Assembly: GCA_014529385.2 (NCBI GenBank)
Contig: CM043955.1
Coordinates: 152,258,140 to 152,322,139 of the forward strand
DNA: 64,000 nucleotides
Direction of reading: 5' to 3'
Source: Adiantum capillus-veneris
Lineage: Eukaryota; Streptophyta; Polypodiopsida; Polypodiales; Pteridaceae
The notes beneath the pieces were generated by a model that searched no databases, was not told the DNA's origin, and was given only the letters and a program-made list of their open reading frames with translations. Made by a program: the position numbers and the translations under genes. The number at the start of each line of letters is the position of its first letter. Position 1 is the first letter of the stretch. Below are positions 22,261-34,079 of this stretch, piece after piece.

Positions 22261-23095
22261 GCACCATGGTAGAGTTCAATCACCTGAAACTATGGGTAGA
22301 AGTTACCCCCTCCCCCCTCTGACAATAACATAGGTGTGTGTGCACTTCCCTCAAACAACTATCAGTGTGAGAGAAACTAGAACTCATAACCAAACATAAA
22401 AGGGCGATCTTACCACTATTGTGTGATAGTGTATATAACCCGTACAATATGTCATGGCATGATTGACAACAAATACAACAAAAGAGGCTTTGACTGAAAA
22501 TGTGTATGATTGTTTTGACAATAGACAAAAAGAGGACAAATCTATGACATTGAACAAAGAAAAGTAGTTTTCTATGAGATGGTTTTTGAAACACTATCAA
22601 CCTTTGCCAAAGGAGGTTTTGAAATACCTTTGTTGACAGGCCCATTTGTCTTGACTTGTGAATGTTTTGAGATGTTCAAAAAACACCAACTAGATACATA
22701 TAGTACCCTTTTGATATGCTCGAAAATTGCCCAACCTTCAATGCCTTTAGTTGATGAAGCTAGTGTTGGCAGCTTTTTGAGATGCTCAAAAAATTGTCTA
22801 GTTTGACTAATACAAAACTGCCACAAATAGGGAATTTTGAAATGCTGTCTACACCACCAAAGTGACCACGCCTTGAATTCGTCTTGGATGCTACCATCTA
22901 CTGCCCACCTAGGAACAACTACCACAACGTGGCCTTTTGAGATGCAAGTAAGATGCACGAATTTCAACTTGCACCTACTACACCTAGGCCTCGTCAACAC
23001 CACAAAATATCAGCGTCTTGAGAGGCGATGCTGCCCTTGGGTTGCCTGAAAAATCTTCCTGCGACTTTGTCAAGCTTGCCTTGCCTTGCGAGCAC

Positions 23096-23109
23096 AAGCT
23101 CTGATACCA
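23096..23109 (-). other. Primer binding site, initiator tRNA-Met type (element L)
   Basis: On the minus strand it reads TGGTATCAGAGCTT, the standard plant copia primer site complementary to tRNA-iMet. One base separates it from the LTR. Confidence 0.9.
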
Positions 23110-23110
23110 G

Positions 23111-23156
23111 TGTTGGGTTTACAGCTATGGTGGGTGACACCTTGGCAGGCCATGAC

Positions 23157-23234
<78 letters not shown>

Positions 23235-23419
23235 AAAGAGACTCGACACAACACACAAAAAACAACTCTATTGTCCTATTACTATGAATAACCCCTTTTA
23301 CATATATAGAGTGTGACTTTCCATGCAATCTTCTAAATGAAGTAGAGTTGATTTGCATGCCTTATGAGGCTTTTCCCACGGGTACACTGAAAAGGGCTTG
23401 AACCCATCACTCACCAACA
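23111..23419 (-). repeat. LTR of element L containing a (GA)37 microsatellite
   Basis: In the element's direction the LTR starts TGTTGGTGAGTGATGGG and ends CCCAACA, typical copia termini. It is about 309 bp long, of which 23160-23233 is an uninterrupted GA run (CT in the element's direction). Without the run the LTR would be about 235 bp. Confidence 0.75.
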
Positions 23420-26400
23420 CTTCTAGGGTGTTGAGGTCACATGCACCTACGCTTTGGTCGTGTGCTGGAGGACGATCCTACAAAGACTGTCTCCATTTAT
23501 GCGGACACCCATTATTCCTCCACATTAGGCTCTAGGCCCTGACTAGGAACCCAAGGTAGTACCACTCAGAACCCACATATTGCATCTAGTGACCCTTCCT
23601 TTGACTACAACTTCATGGAAGGCTACCCAATGCCCAATCCCAATAGTTCATGCCAAGACATGCATGCCATGAGCCCACGGTCCGGGCCAAGCATGTTTAG
23701 TCACTTGAAAGAGATTTTTAGTAGAGCCACTCGCTTCGAACATGGAGCTACTTATGTAAATGAAGGGGTTGGGGAAGTAAATTCACCATTCATGACCAAT
23801 GTAGACCCTATGCTCTTAGAGAGTGTGAATGTGAATATTCCATTCACTGCACTCCCTGATTCTTCAAAGCTATTCCCCTCCGAGGTTATATTACTTGATG
23901 GTAGAAGCCTTGTGAAGTTCAAGAGGTTGAGTGATATATTCTTGCATCTAGGAAAAAGGAAATTTAAAGCTTATGCAAGGTAGAGAAATGGAGAGAGATA
24001 AAGGCAAAGGCCCATATGTCAACATCCATGCTAGTCAAGAAATCGAGTGCTCCTGAATTAGCAACCACTAAGGGTCAAACCATAGAGAGCCACATTGCAT
24101 GTAGTTCAATGGACACCCCTAGCACCTCAATCCTAGATGGAGCATTTCTAAATGAAAATTGGGAGTATGAACTACAAACGGAGACTTTAACCGACATATA
24201 CATAGGTCACATCTATCACGTGGGCTGGTTAGATGTCCTACAATCCACATCGGGTGCTACTAGCGTAGATGAGAAATGACAAAGAGTTTGTGATGTCATC
24301 CATAGGGTTATTGAGCTGAAGATGCAGATTAAAGGGATCCACATGCCTTCAATGGGTCTCATGAGATTCTTGGATATAGGGAAGGCTAAGCAACCAACTT
24401 TATCACAAATGGAGACTCCCTCGGTAAGCCCAATGGATCCTCCATATATTGTTTTGCCAGGGGTCTTAGTACAATCTGAGCCCGCAAATGGTAGATTTAT
24501 CTTTCCAAGTTTAACTTATCTTTCTCTTGATGACACCAATGATGGGCATGAAAAATTCTCTTGATGACAACCATGGCTACCATGCTTACCCCAATGATGG
24601 GCATGAAAAAAAAAATGCCATGGATCTCAATTATTAGTAAATCATCACTACATGGTGACCCAATGACTGCAACAGTACCTACAGGTTTGTATCAATCGTA
24701 TGCACCTATGGCCCTTGTGCTCATGTAGCTCCTACCCCTCCCATTGTTTCAACAACTTATGCTCCATGACCACAACATCCAAGCCCTATTTCAATGAGAC
24801 CATACCTGCTAGCATTAGCATGTCACATCCCACATCTGCTATGTAGGGACACACATATGAACCTCAGGCCACTATAAGGTGCAATAGTATACCAAACTTG
24901 GAACCCAAGGGCTGCCTATACGCCAAACCCAATTCCAATCCTTATTCCACATGTAGTCTTGAGAGCACTTGTACCCACTATATTTGATCATTAGGGTGAC
25001 TCTAAGGAAGAGATCACAAAAGACAGGGAAGTCAGAGACCCCAGTTCAAAGACCAACATAGGGACTGGTGACGACCCCGTGTATATGAATAACACTGAAG
25101 AGGATTCTAATTTGAATGAGACCATGGAGACTAAAGCAATCACTAGGAAACAAACAAACAAGGAAGATCATCATGAGCCACAATGGCCAAGACCCAAGGA
25201 ACCCAATAAGAAGATAGGAACTTACCCAAACCCTATAGAGGAGACCGAGCAAGTCAAGCAATTAATGAGTTTGGTGGAAGAGACCCAAAGGGATCTACAA
25301 CTAGCACATAGGCAGATCCTGATTACAGACACAGTTTTCCTGATGTGAAATCAACCTCACAAAGACCATAGACCACTAGCCATACCTAGTGTCATTCAAG
25401 AAGAAAATGAATTTAATTCATTGGGAAGTGGGTGTACTCCCTTCTTATTGGAGAGAATGTTTACATAGGGATTACCTGACCCTATTGAAGAAATGGAGAT
25501 CCCATCTTCCCCATGTCAAGGGACTAAAGACCAAAAAGTGCCGTTAAATATTCTAAAATTTATGGATTTCATGGCTTCAGAAGTTAGAACCACCATCATG
25601 TCTAAACTATATAAAGACCCCGAGCTATTCTTAGCTCTTCAAGATTTCCTCAATGGAAAACTGAAAGTCAGGCTAGAGGAGGAACACTTAGATCCACAAA
25701 CCAACCTAGATGAGAACTCTGTTGTTGAAATACCTGTTAATAGGTTGGGAAAATACTTTCAAGACAATGAATCCAATGATACCATACCAATGACTACCAA
25801 GGGATTAACTGTGAAGGGAATCCTTGATGGTGGCACGGGGGCTAGCATTGTAACTAAAAATTAATGGGAATCTATGGGAAGATCTCACCTTGGGACTACA
25901 AACATAGTGGTAAAGATGGCCAATGGGACTATTGTTAAACCTATTGGGATGCTAGAAGATCTCAAGATCAAGGTCCTTGGACACAAAATAAGGCATACCT
26001 TCATTGTTATGGATTTTTCTAAGCACACTATGCCATCTGAGATGATCTTAGGATGTCCTTTCAAGAGGGAATAAGAAATGGTGCATGATTGGTCTAAAAA
26101 CCATGTCTACTTGCAGTTCCAAAACTCTGTCATTCAAGTTGATCTTGTAATTGGTCAAGCACATTCTCTAGGAAACAGATTTATAATTCATCATAGATCT
26201 GACACCACAATTCACTCGGCCCCATTGCAGTATTGTTACATGTGTAAAAAGGACACTGATGTTGGGAAAGATTTCCCTTATATGGATGTTCTACCTAGAA
26301 TGGTTGAGTTTGACAACGTGGGCTGGGTCCACCTAGCAGCAACCATAGACACTTGGGGAAAAAGGGGGGTGACCTAGGTAACACCTGAGGGGGATGAAAT

Positions 26401-26493
26401 ACCACATCTCGTACCTTTAAATATGATAGGAGAAATGCATATAGCTCGTGGGGACCTACAAGGTGAAGGCTTGATTGACACTGAAACCAATAG
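23420..26493 (+). pseudogene. Element K: gag-protease remnant interrupted by element D
   Basis: A series of plus-strand frames (23615-23983, 24016-24564, 25079-25348, 25493-25864, 25874-26377) in near-continuous order reads as the end of a gag and a retropepsin. The protease core is at about 25820-25860 with ILDGGTGASIVTK, where the usual DSG or DTG is DGG. It is followed by MANGTIVKPIGMLEDLKIKV and an I-L-G-PF segment, the order seen in the D and F protease. Multiple stops break it. The frame ends exactly where the TGTTAGC of the D LTR begins. It is a distant cousin of the D/F family, not a copy of it. The left end abuts element L. Confidence 0.65.
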
Positions 26494-27410
26494 TGTTAGC
26501 ACCAAACTAACCTATGTAACATTTTTCGGGAGCTTTATTGTAAAAACACTTATTCTTTTGATAAATCGGGAATATTGTAACTCCTATTTGACAAGTGGAT
26601 ATTGTAATCTATGAGCCGAAGGTATAAGATTTTAGATTGTATCAATTTATCCTTAGTTAGAGCTCCCAAAGGATTAGTTTTTGACCAAAGAAACCTTCGC
26701 TAAGGTATAAAAGCCAATTTTTTAAAGTTTTTACTAAGTTTTTGGGTAAGAAATACAAAGTGTGAGTTTACGACGCTCACTTCTCTCCTTCTCATGCTTC
26801 TATCTCCCTTGTCGGTTGTCACATTGCAGTGTTGTTTGTTGTGTTGCAACCACAGGTAAGAGCCTTACGCATTGACGTAAACATATCATGATAAATCTTA
26901 GCTTTTGATGTTGCTAACCGACGACCTAATTTCATCATAAGTAGGAATTTAAGCTAGGAAATCACAAAACAATCATAGGTGGGGTATTGGAGCATCATTG
27001 CTAAGCCTTTAGATGCATTCGGGGTCATAAACAACTAGGTCAAAATCTCAGTGCTGTTGTTGTTAATAATCACATTTTTTGCACTTCATTGAAAGTGAGA
27101 TGTGAGACAATAATCATGAGTGCTAAGGTATTATATACTTATCCTAGAAGTTTCATAGCATCTGGATGTCGTTTGATATTGTAATGATCATGGTTTTCTT
27201 GTCAATTAGCGACTAGCTTTTGATGACTTAGGTCATTTGAGTGTAGCTTGTGTTAGGTGCGAGTTTTCTGTTGTTTTCCAAGAGATTGACACCCTTTTGT
27301 AGCCTCCATGCACTAGTTGAGTCAGCTTCGTCCCATGGATTGTCAATTATGTTTGTGGTTCTTGTTATGTATGCAATTAGATAAGAGTGAGGTTAGGAAA
27401 TCCATCCACA
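26494..27410 (+). repeat. 5' LTR of element D
   Basis: It runs from TGTTAGCACC to CCATCCACA, 917 bp. The TATA box is at 26706-26713 (TATAAAAG). CACAGGTAAGAG at 26851 offers a splice donor, conserved in element F. The homologous LTR of F is at 43268-44174. Confidence 0.85.
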
Positions 27411-27412
27411 TT

Positions 27413-27430
27413 TGGCGCCGTTGTTGAGGA
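27413..27430 (+). other. Primer binding site, tRNA-Asp type, degraded (element D)
   Basis: TGGCGCCGTTGTTGAGGA differs from the consensus at three bases, all C-to-T or G-to-A, as expected for deamination of a methylated copy. Confidence 0.85.
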
Positions 27431-27959
27431 TGAATAGACCTAAACTAAGAAGAACAAGAGCATCTTGTGTAGTTGTCCTTTAACTTCCTCTATGATCACC
27501 TAGAGCTAGACTTTGTCTTTCAAACCGCATAGCTTAAGAGTGTAATCTTTTGCTGTGTAGAGGTATCTTGGGAATAGATTGTACTTGAAAAGTACCTTGT
27601 AGGATTGTAGGATTAGGTTGGTATTCTGAGAATGATTGATGGACAAGACAAGTCTTAAGATCAATACTCAGGACACCATAAAAAACAAGAAAAAAAGTGT
27701 TCATGGACACCTTTCACAACCCAATTGCAGTAGAAACTAGGAGTAGGGTAAGTAGAATCCAAGGTGGGATCTCAAATCATTGCTTACTCCAAAAGAATCA
27801 TCTATGAGTTGTTTATGTGAACTTGCATAACTTTAGGTCTACGGCTTGAAACAGTATCAAAAGATTTTCAAACATTGAAACTGGCTAAAGATTATGCTAA
27901 TAAAAGTTGAATGAACCAGTGGGTAAGCATAAGGATGCATTTGAGGTAAATTTTTAAGA

Positions 27960-29000
27960 GTTTATAAAACTTAGATTATTTACATTTTCTTGAGAATTTA
28001 GACCAAATTAAGTTTTGACTTGACTCAGAGGCTTAAAACATGTCACAAAAAGACTGACCATTGAAAAAATTACAAAAATTATTCACTTTAGGCCAAAAGT
28101 AAATAATCACGATTATTTACTTTTAATTCAAAATTGATCAAGGCTGATACTAGAGGCTCTATGCATGATTACAAACATCTTTTGTGAAGGCTCATAGAGT
28201 GTAGATCACAAAACAGACCAAAACTTCATAGAAACTAAAATCTGTATGATTGTCGAGAAATTGAGTTTGACTTGATAAAATCTTGCTTAAATTTTGTGAA
28301 ACTTGACTCAGAGGCTTACTTTAAATTGTTTAACATGTATGCATGCTCAAATGATAAAAAAATATGCTAAACATTTGGCAAAAGTAAATAATTATGATTA
28401 GTTACTTTCGTCCAATTTTCAAACATTTTTGGCCAACCAAGCATATCACATGTTCTATCTTGTTGTACAGTATTGAACACTCATATCAAATTTGGTGAAA
28501 TTTGGATCTGTAAAGTGAAAATTGTGGCCAGTTTTGTAAAGACAGTCTACAAACACAAAACTGTTGACAAATTGAGTAGGGCTTATCCAAACTTGGTGAA
28601 ACTTTGTTGGGGAGCTTAAGTTGAGATGCTTTACCTGTTTGTATCAACATCTTGACAAAAAAATGCTAAAAAGCCCTAGAAGTAAATAATCACGATTATT
28701 TACATTTGCCCTAGGTTTGAGATTTTTTCCAGACGTGAGTATACCACAAGGTCAAGCATATGAAGTAGACTACTCATATCAAATTTGGTGAAATTTGGAT
28801 CATAAAAGTGAGACTTAAGCCAGATTCTTAAAATCTGAGTCTGCGGACACTAAACACTTGATAACTTGGACAAATCTTGTTCAAACTTAGTGAAACTGTC
28901 TAGAGACTACAACAAGGTGTCTATATAGCAAAACAATTCTAAAAGGTGAGAAAAACCGAGCAAAGTAAATAATTAAATTATATACTTTTAAGCCCCAAAG
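27960..29000 (+). repeat. Leader array of element D: units of about 290 bp each with a long palindrome
   Basis: Palindromes with consensus TAAATAATCRCGATTATTTA lie at 28095-28124, 28381-28408, 28681-28702 and 28963-28990, at intervals of about 285-297 bp. A half copy is at 27974-27984. The best is a near-perfect 30-bp dyad with AAAAG and CTTTT ends. A second conserved block, AAATTTGGTGAAATTTGG, recurs about 90 bases after the palindrome (near 28487 and 28771). The array lies between the primer site and the gag ATG (29397), with no coding capacity. Confidence 0.85.
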
Positions 29001-29396
29001 ACAAGATTTTGGACTTTTGATCTTGTACAATGTTAGAACAACATAATACAAGGCCACTGATCAAGTTTGGATTCCATCAAATCCAAATTAGTACATATTG
29101 ATGAGTTTCCAGGTTTCAGATTAGTCCTTTAGCTCTTTGTAGGGGTAGAATCTGAAACTCTCATTTGCTGACTCACTTAGTTTAGATTGAAGCGATATAC
29201 ACAGACCAATCACAATAGTTAGCAAAAATCGTACATTCTTTGAGAGAAAACAACTAACTTGATTATAACTGACACATGAACCAGGTTGCAGTCAAAGAAT
29301 TGGGAGTTTGATAGGAGTTGAATTCAAGTCAAGTGGAAAAATAGATAACAATCTAATCCATCAATAAGTACTCTATCCAGGGCTTAACAAGTCTAT

Positions 29397-31130
29397 ATGA
29401 ATCTTAGATCTAGTCGTATACTAGCAAATCAAGGCATATTTGGAAAGACCGCTAGTAGGGTATCCATCGAAGAGAGTATGAATCAAGGTGATCAATTGGG
29501 CACTATCTTTGAAGAAGTCCTAGACACTTATTCCGACGCAACATCTGAAATGTCGTCCTGTTCGACTCAGTCAGGAGCCGGAACAACAATGCAATATAAG
29601 CACATACTCACCTTTTATAATACTAATTTCTATGGAGCTCAAATTTTACCTAGATCCTAATGAAGAGTATTCCATTCACATTGATAACCATGACATATAG
29701 TTTTAAGACAAAATAAGAGAAAACAAACGAGAAAAAATGTATATGGATAAAAATGGGACTCAGCATGTAAAAGTTGAAAATCTTGATGTAATAGACAAAT
29801 GGGGGTTAGAAGTGAATACAATAATTTCGGGTATGGTAACAAAAGAAGGTCCACCAAATTTAGAATTCGAGGGATATGATCAAGTTGATCTAGAACCTTT
29901 GAAACTGCTTAGTACTGATAATCCTAGAATTGGAGTCTCTTGTTGAGAGGATAGGAACGTCAAGGATCTTTTATGGACCTCTCATACCAAGCCGAGGCAG
30001 TTAACACCCATGAAGATCATCTATATCTTCAAGATCAAAGACAATTGTTCAACAGATCTACCATCTTAACTATTTAGGGGTTGTTATAATAATAACTTTG
30101 TTATGATGAGTCCTGAGGAAGTAGAACAAACCAGATACCAAGGGTACTCTATAAGAGATTGGATATTGGGGAAAGGACTTGATCCTCTTCCAAGAGAGAA
30201 CCCCGCAAGAGATCTTTTGGGAGCAATGTTAAAAACCCAAACCTACCTCATCACAAAGAAAACCAAGTGACATTAGAGTCAGTGCAGGGCTACACGAGTC
30301 ACTATTTCCAATAGATTGGTTTGAAGGACTCGAGATAGGACCAACTTCTAGAAGAGTTGGAGATGAGCCAAACAAACGTGTTAGACCTGCTGATTTTAAA
30401 AAATGGGTCAAAAAATACAGTGGATCTAGGGATCCATATGACCACTTAGCTAGCTTCAAGCAAGTTCTAAGAGCAGAATGCATATTTAATTTCCACACTC
30501 AATTTGAGGGATTTGGAATAAATTTACAAGGAAAATCTTTGACATGGTTCCAAAACATTCCACCAAGGGAAATCATGGATTTAAATACACTAGCTCAGGG
30601 ATTTGAAGCTGCATGTTCCCAAACTGGGCTCAAACATAATACGATAGCTCAAATCTATAGCTTCAAACAGAAACAAGGTGAGTCTGTTAGGGATTGTGCA
30701 ACTAGGATGAAACAATACGTTGCAAGATGCCCATAATTAGAAATACCAGTAGAAGAAAGATTCGTGTCATTATTTCTAGAAGGATTTCTCAACAAAGAAC
30801 TTCATGCTATACTGAATAGCAAGAAGCAAAAGAGTGTGTATCAGATGCTATTGACCTGGGAGACAATTGTGATATTTTCAATGAAGGAGATGTCCCTAAG
30901 GATATATAGAGTGAGAAAACAACATACACAAAACCAACACAAGTGGGAACAACATCTGCAACACCACTTACAACCCCCTTACAACCAGAAGACATGCTCA
31001 AAAGGATGAATAATATGTAGAAAGCTCCATTAGAGGACCTGGGCTGCAAAAATGGGATGCCAATGAGGGTAAATGGATAAACCATGAGACCAATGAGTAC
31101 TATTACCGACCAAAGTACGATGGAAATGTT
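29397..31130 (+). pseudogene. gag of element D
   Basis: The start ATG at 29397 is supported by the aligned ATG of element F (46135), both opening MNLRSSR. The N-terminal part matches F with frameshifts near 29660 and a stop at 29944. The Retrotrans_gag-type core is at about 30480-30760 (WFQNIPP, then SFKQKQGESVRDCATR), the capsid region of plant gypsy Gag. Several stops are TGA or TAG at Trp and Gln positions. Gag would coat the genomic RNA in virus-like particles. Confidence 0.75.
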
Positions 31131-31136
31131 CGATAT

Positions 31137-31640
31137 GTGCCTATGAGACCACAAGGAAAACCCATGTACAAATATCATCCTAATATGGCCTCAACACAAA
31201 GACCACCGATGGGTATGGAAAGACCACAACCAGTGTGTAGTCAACAACCTGCACTTCCTGGACATAATTCAGTGCCTATAAATTACATGCATTCAGAAGG
31301 AGTCATAGATGAACAAGCACTAGTTCCTGTTACACCTTATGCTGAGCCTAGTCCATCTACAGGAATGGTAAAAGAAGAGTGGTATAATTCACATCCAGCA
31401 TCAATGGAAGAACCTATGACTTATACTACACCAGAGATTACACCAATGTACTTTGTAGCTAATCAAGGTGTTAGACCTCCAATGGTAAGACCCATGATTA
31501 AGCCAAAGACTATAAATTGCCATAATTGTGGTGCAGATGATCATTGAAAAAATGAATGCCCAAAACCTGACACGAACATTAAACCATTTGAAGCTTTTTG
31601 TATACAATGCTGCAAAAAAGGAGAACACTTTCCTGGAGAC
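31137..31640 (+). pseudogene. Nucleocapsid region of element D with two CCHC knuckles
   Basis: A Pro/Met-rich linker leads to a first knuckle, CHNCGADDH then a TGA codon at 31545 then KNEC, and a second knuckle at about 31590-31640, CIQCCKKGEHFPGDC. Both fit the C-2-C-4-H-4-C spacing. The TGA stands where Trp is expected, and element F has the same TGA. Confidence 0.75.
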
Positions 31641-31652
31641 TGTCCAAAAAAT

Positions 31653-32655
31653 TTGTTAAACAAAGAAAAAGTTGTGGTGAATGTAGTCCAAGTGATACCT
31701 AGTAACTCTTCGAAAAGTAAACCTATTGTTCCAATCAAGGTGATCACTAGAGCCCAAGCTAAGAAAAAGAAACATAACTCCTCTGATGAATCGGAGAATA
31801 CTAAAAATTCCTCACAAAAGACCAAGAAAGAAGACAAAAAAAGAGATGAGAAAAAAAAAAAAAAAAAAAAGCCAAAGAACTATTCCAAGAAAAAGTGAAA
31901 GAAATTGGGAGTAAAATCAAGTAACCACAATAAAATCTGGAGGATCAATTTTGGTAGACAAAATTTTTGAGCCAATCAATGCAGCATTGGAAGCTTTCCA
32001 AGTGAGACTTAAAGTAGACCAAAATATGGAAAACAAATGGAAAAACTATTCTTCTCTAGATATGGAAGCAGCTAAGCTTGAAGATTATCAAAATTTGGTA
32101 AGAATTACTCAAGAAATGGTGGAAAAACAAAAACCCAAACTTGAGAGTATAGCAAAACCCAAGGAGCTTGTGATAGAAACCAATAAAGAGAAATCCAAAG
32201 TGGTGGTATAACCCCACATTGAAACTAAAGAGCTGAAACTTATAGTGCCTGACAATGAAGATTCTTTAGATGGAATTCCGTTTGTGGAGGAAGACTAGCG
32301 AGGACATTTTTGGAAAAAAGTGAGAGAGATTAATGATGGAAGCATAGCTTTGAAATTAGCTCGTATAGAGGAAGTCTGGTTAGACAATTTACCTCCTAAT
32401 ATGGACATTGATATACAATCCTTATATGGGAATTGTGGCTTTGAAGCATCACACGAATGTCTAAACCATTGACTCTAAAAATACTACCCTCTTACTTAGG
32501 AGACAACGAAGATGAGTCCATAGTGTGCAAAACCACTATGGTAAAAAGAGTGAAATAGACCCTAGAGGTAGAGAACATCCATTCAATCATGTCAACACCC
32601 ATTCAATGTACTCTTACCTTGGAAGAGCTGTTAAAAATTAGACCACATTTATGGG
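31653..32655 (+). pseudogene. Charged linker between gag and protease, element D
   Basis: A Lys/Glu-rich frame with an A-run at about 31852-31870 (poly-Lys) is followed by a helical segment matching element F 48682-49000. It has stops near 31896 and 32211. No catalytic motif is present. It corresponds to the linker region of F and has no function I can name. Confidence 0.55.
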
Positions 32656-33560
32656 ATGATTACAAAAAACTCTAGAGAAGGTGGGAATAACATGGTAATC
32701 ATAAAAAATATGGGTAAATTGAAACATGAATTCGATAACAACGAGATTAGATATGTCCCTATGAACAAAGTCGAAGAATATTACGAGGGGGAAGAAGGAA
32801 GCACAATCCTTACAGTGAGCTATAATGATGTAGAAACCATGGCAATACTGGACAGTGGGGCTGGCATAGCCATAGCCACAAAAGCAATATGAGAATCATG
32901 GGAAAAACCGGCCATTAGACAAACTCAAATGAATTTACAATTGGTGGATGCAATAAAGAAAAACCCTTAGGATTTCTTGAAAAAATGATAGTTAGCTCAT
33001 GTGGAATTGATTATCAACATACTTTTGCAATACTGGACTTTAGAAAGAAACTTAATTATGAAATCATCTTGGGAAGGCTATTCATGCGGCAAGTACAACT
33101 CATTCAAGATTGGAGAAACAATTACATGTACTTGAGGGTTAATTTGAATGATCACACTTATAGAGATGTAATGAAAAACACCCATTCAAGAATTTGACTC
33201 AGTCTCTTCGGCTAAATCAAAGCTTCCATCTTGGTTATGGCTGCAATTGGTATTGAGTTAAAGACACACATATTTGGATATATGGAGCCTCAGAAAATGA
33301 GAGTTTAAAACAAGAAGAATGTATCTTTGAAAGGGATTGCACAGATGAAGCATATATATCTGAACCCTTTTCGGAGAATTTGTTTGAGCCATTTGAATGG
33401 ACTCAAATTTTGGCAACAATGGATGTGTTTGTAAATACGTCTATGCCTACTCAATTTTGCAATGAGGATGGTTATGACATAATTCCCATACAAACAATCT
33501 CAACTCTTCACATTGAAGATCAAGTTTAGGAACCCAAGGACTTACTAAAACCTCAACAAG
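32656..33560 (+). pseudogene. Retropepsin of element D
   Basis: The aspartic protease core MAILDSGAGIAIATKA lies at about 32840-32890, with the catalytic DSG preserved. It is followed by a frameshifted flap region and a YEIILGR.FMRQVQLIQDW segment at about 33055-33110. The enzyme would process the gag-pol polyprotein. A stop at 32889 and frameshifts make it non-functional. It aligns throughout with F 49600-50330. Confidence 0.75.
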
Positions 33561-33599
33561 TCTTTTGAGACCTCTACTATGATGCTGCTGACGACTTTG

Positions 33600-34014
33600 A
33601 AGAACATTCAACTCATCATTTTGTGTTATGGCTTTTGGATTAACCACTACCCGTGCTACCTTCCAAAAATTAATGAACACTCCTTTTATGGAATATTTGA
33701 GGGATTTTTGTGAAGCTTTCTTAGATGACCTTTGTGTTTATTCTTCTTGGAAAGAACATCTATCATGTTTACGAAAAGTGTTTGAAAAGTGCAGATTGTA
33801 TCACATCTCATTAAACCCTTTCAAATGCCAATTTTGGGTTAAACATGGAGTCTGTTTAGGGCATATAGTGTCAAAAAATGGGATTTCCATAGAGAAGAGA
33901 AAAATTAAAGACACTTACAATTTGCCACCACCTACAAACTATAAAAGAGCTCAAAGGTGCATGGTCCATGTCGGTTATTACCGACGGTTTATTTTAAACT
34001 TTTTCTCGAGATAG
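33600..34014 (+). pseudogene. Reverse transcriptase, C-terminal half (element D)
   Basis: The frame opens at FGLTTTRATFQKLMN and contains the active-site box as FLDD (usual YLDD or FVDD), then SLNPFKCQF and LGHIVSKNG, then a connection segment GYYRRFI. The fingers and the first catalytic Asp are missing. Compared with F, the sequence jumps from the post-protease linker straight to mid-RT, indicating a deletion of about 1.1 kb at about 33600. Confidence 0.8.
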
Positions 34015-34079
34015 CTCGCCCATTATACAAGCTTCTTATTGAGTTCCACTGGACCATGCTTATGAGTTATTAAAAAAGG

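Larger units (their letters stand above)
22264..23419 (-). mobile_element. Element L: minus-strand Ty1/copia fragment
   Basis: A tRNA-iMet primer site and an adjoining LTR identify a copia-type element on the minus strand. About 830 bp of interior extends from the primer site toward lower coordinates and stops at the end of the element C LTR. The longest minus-strand frame (22572-23003) has no clear copia Gag motif. Only the 5' end of the element survives. Confidence 0.65.

Noticed and set aside
28095-29000. Palindrome arrays as CRISPR arrays or bacterial repeats
   Set aside because: Spacers are 240-300 bp, related to each other, and lie inside eukaryotic retrotransposon leaders; no cas genes or bacterial context exist.
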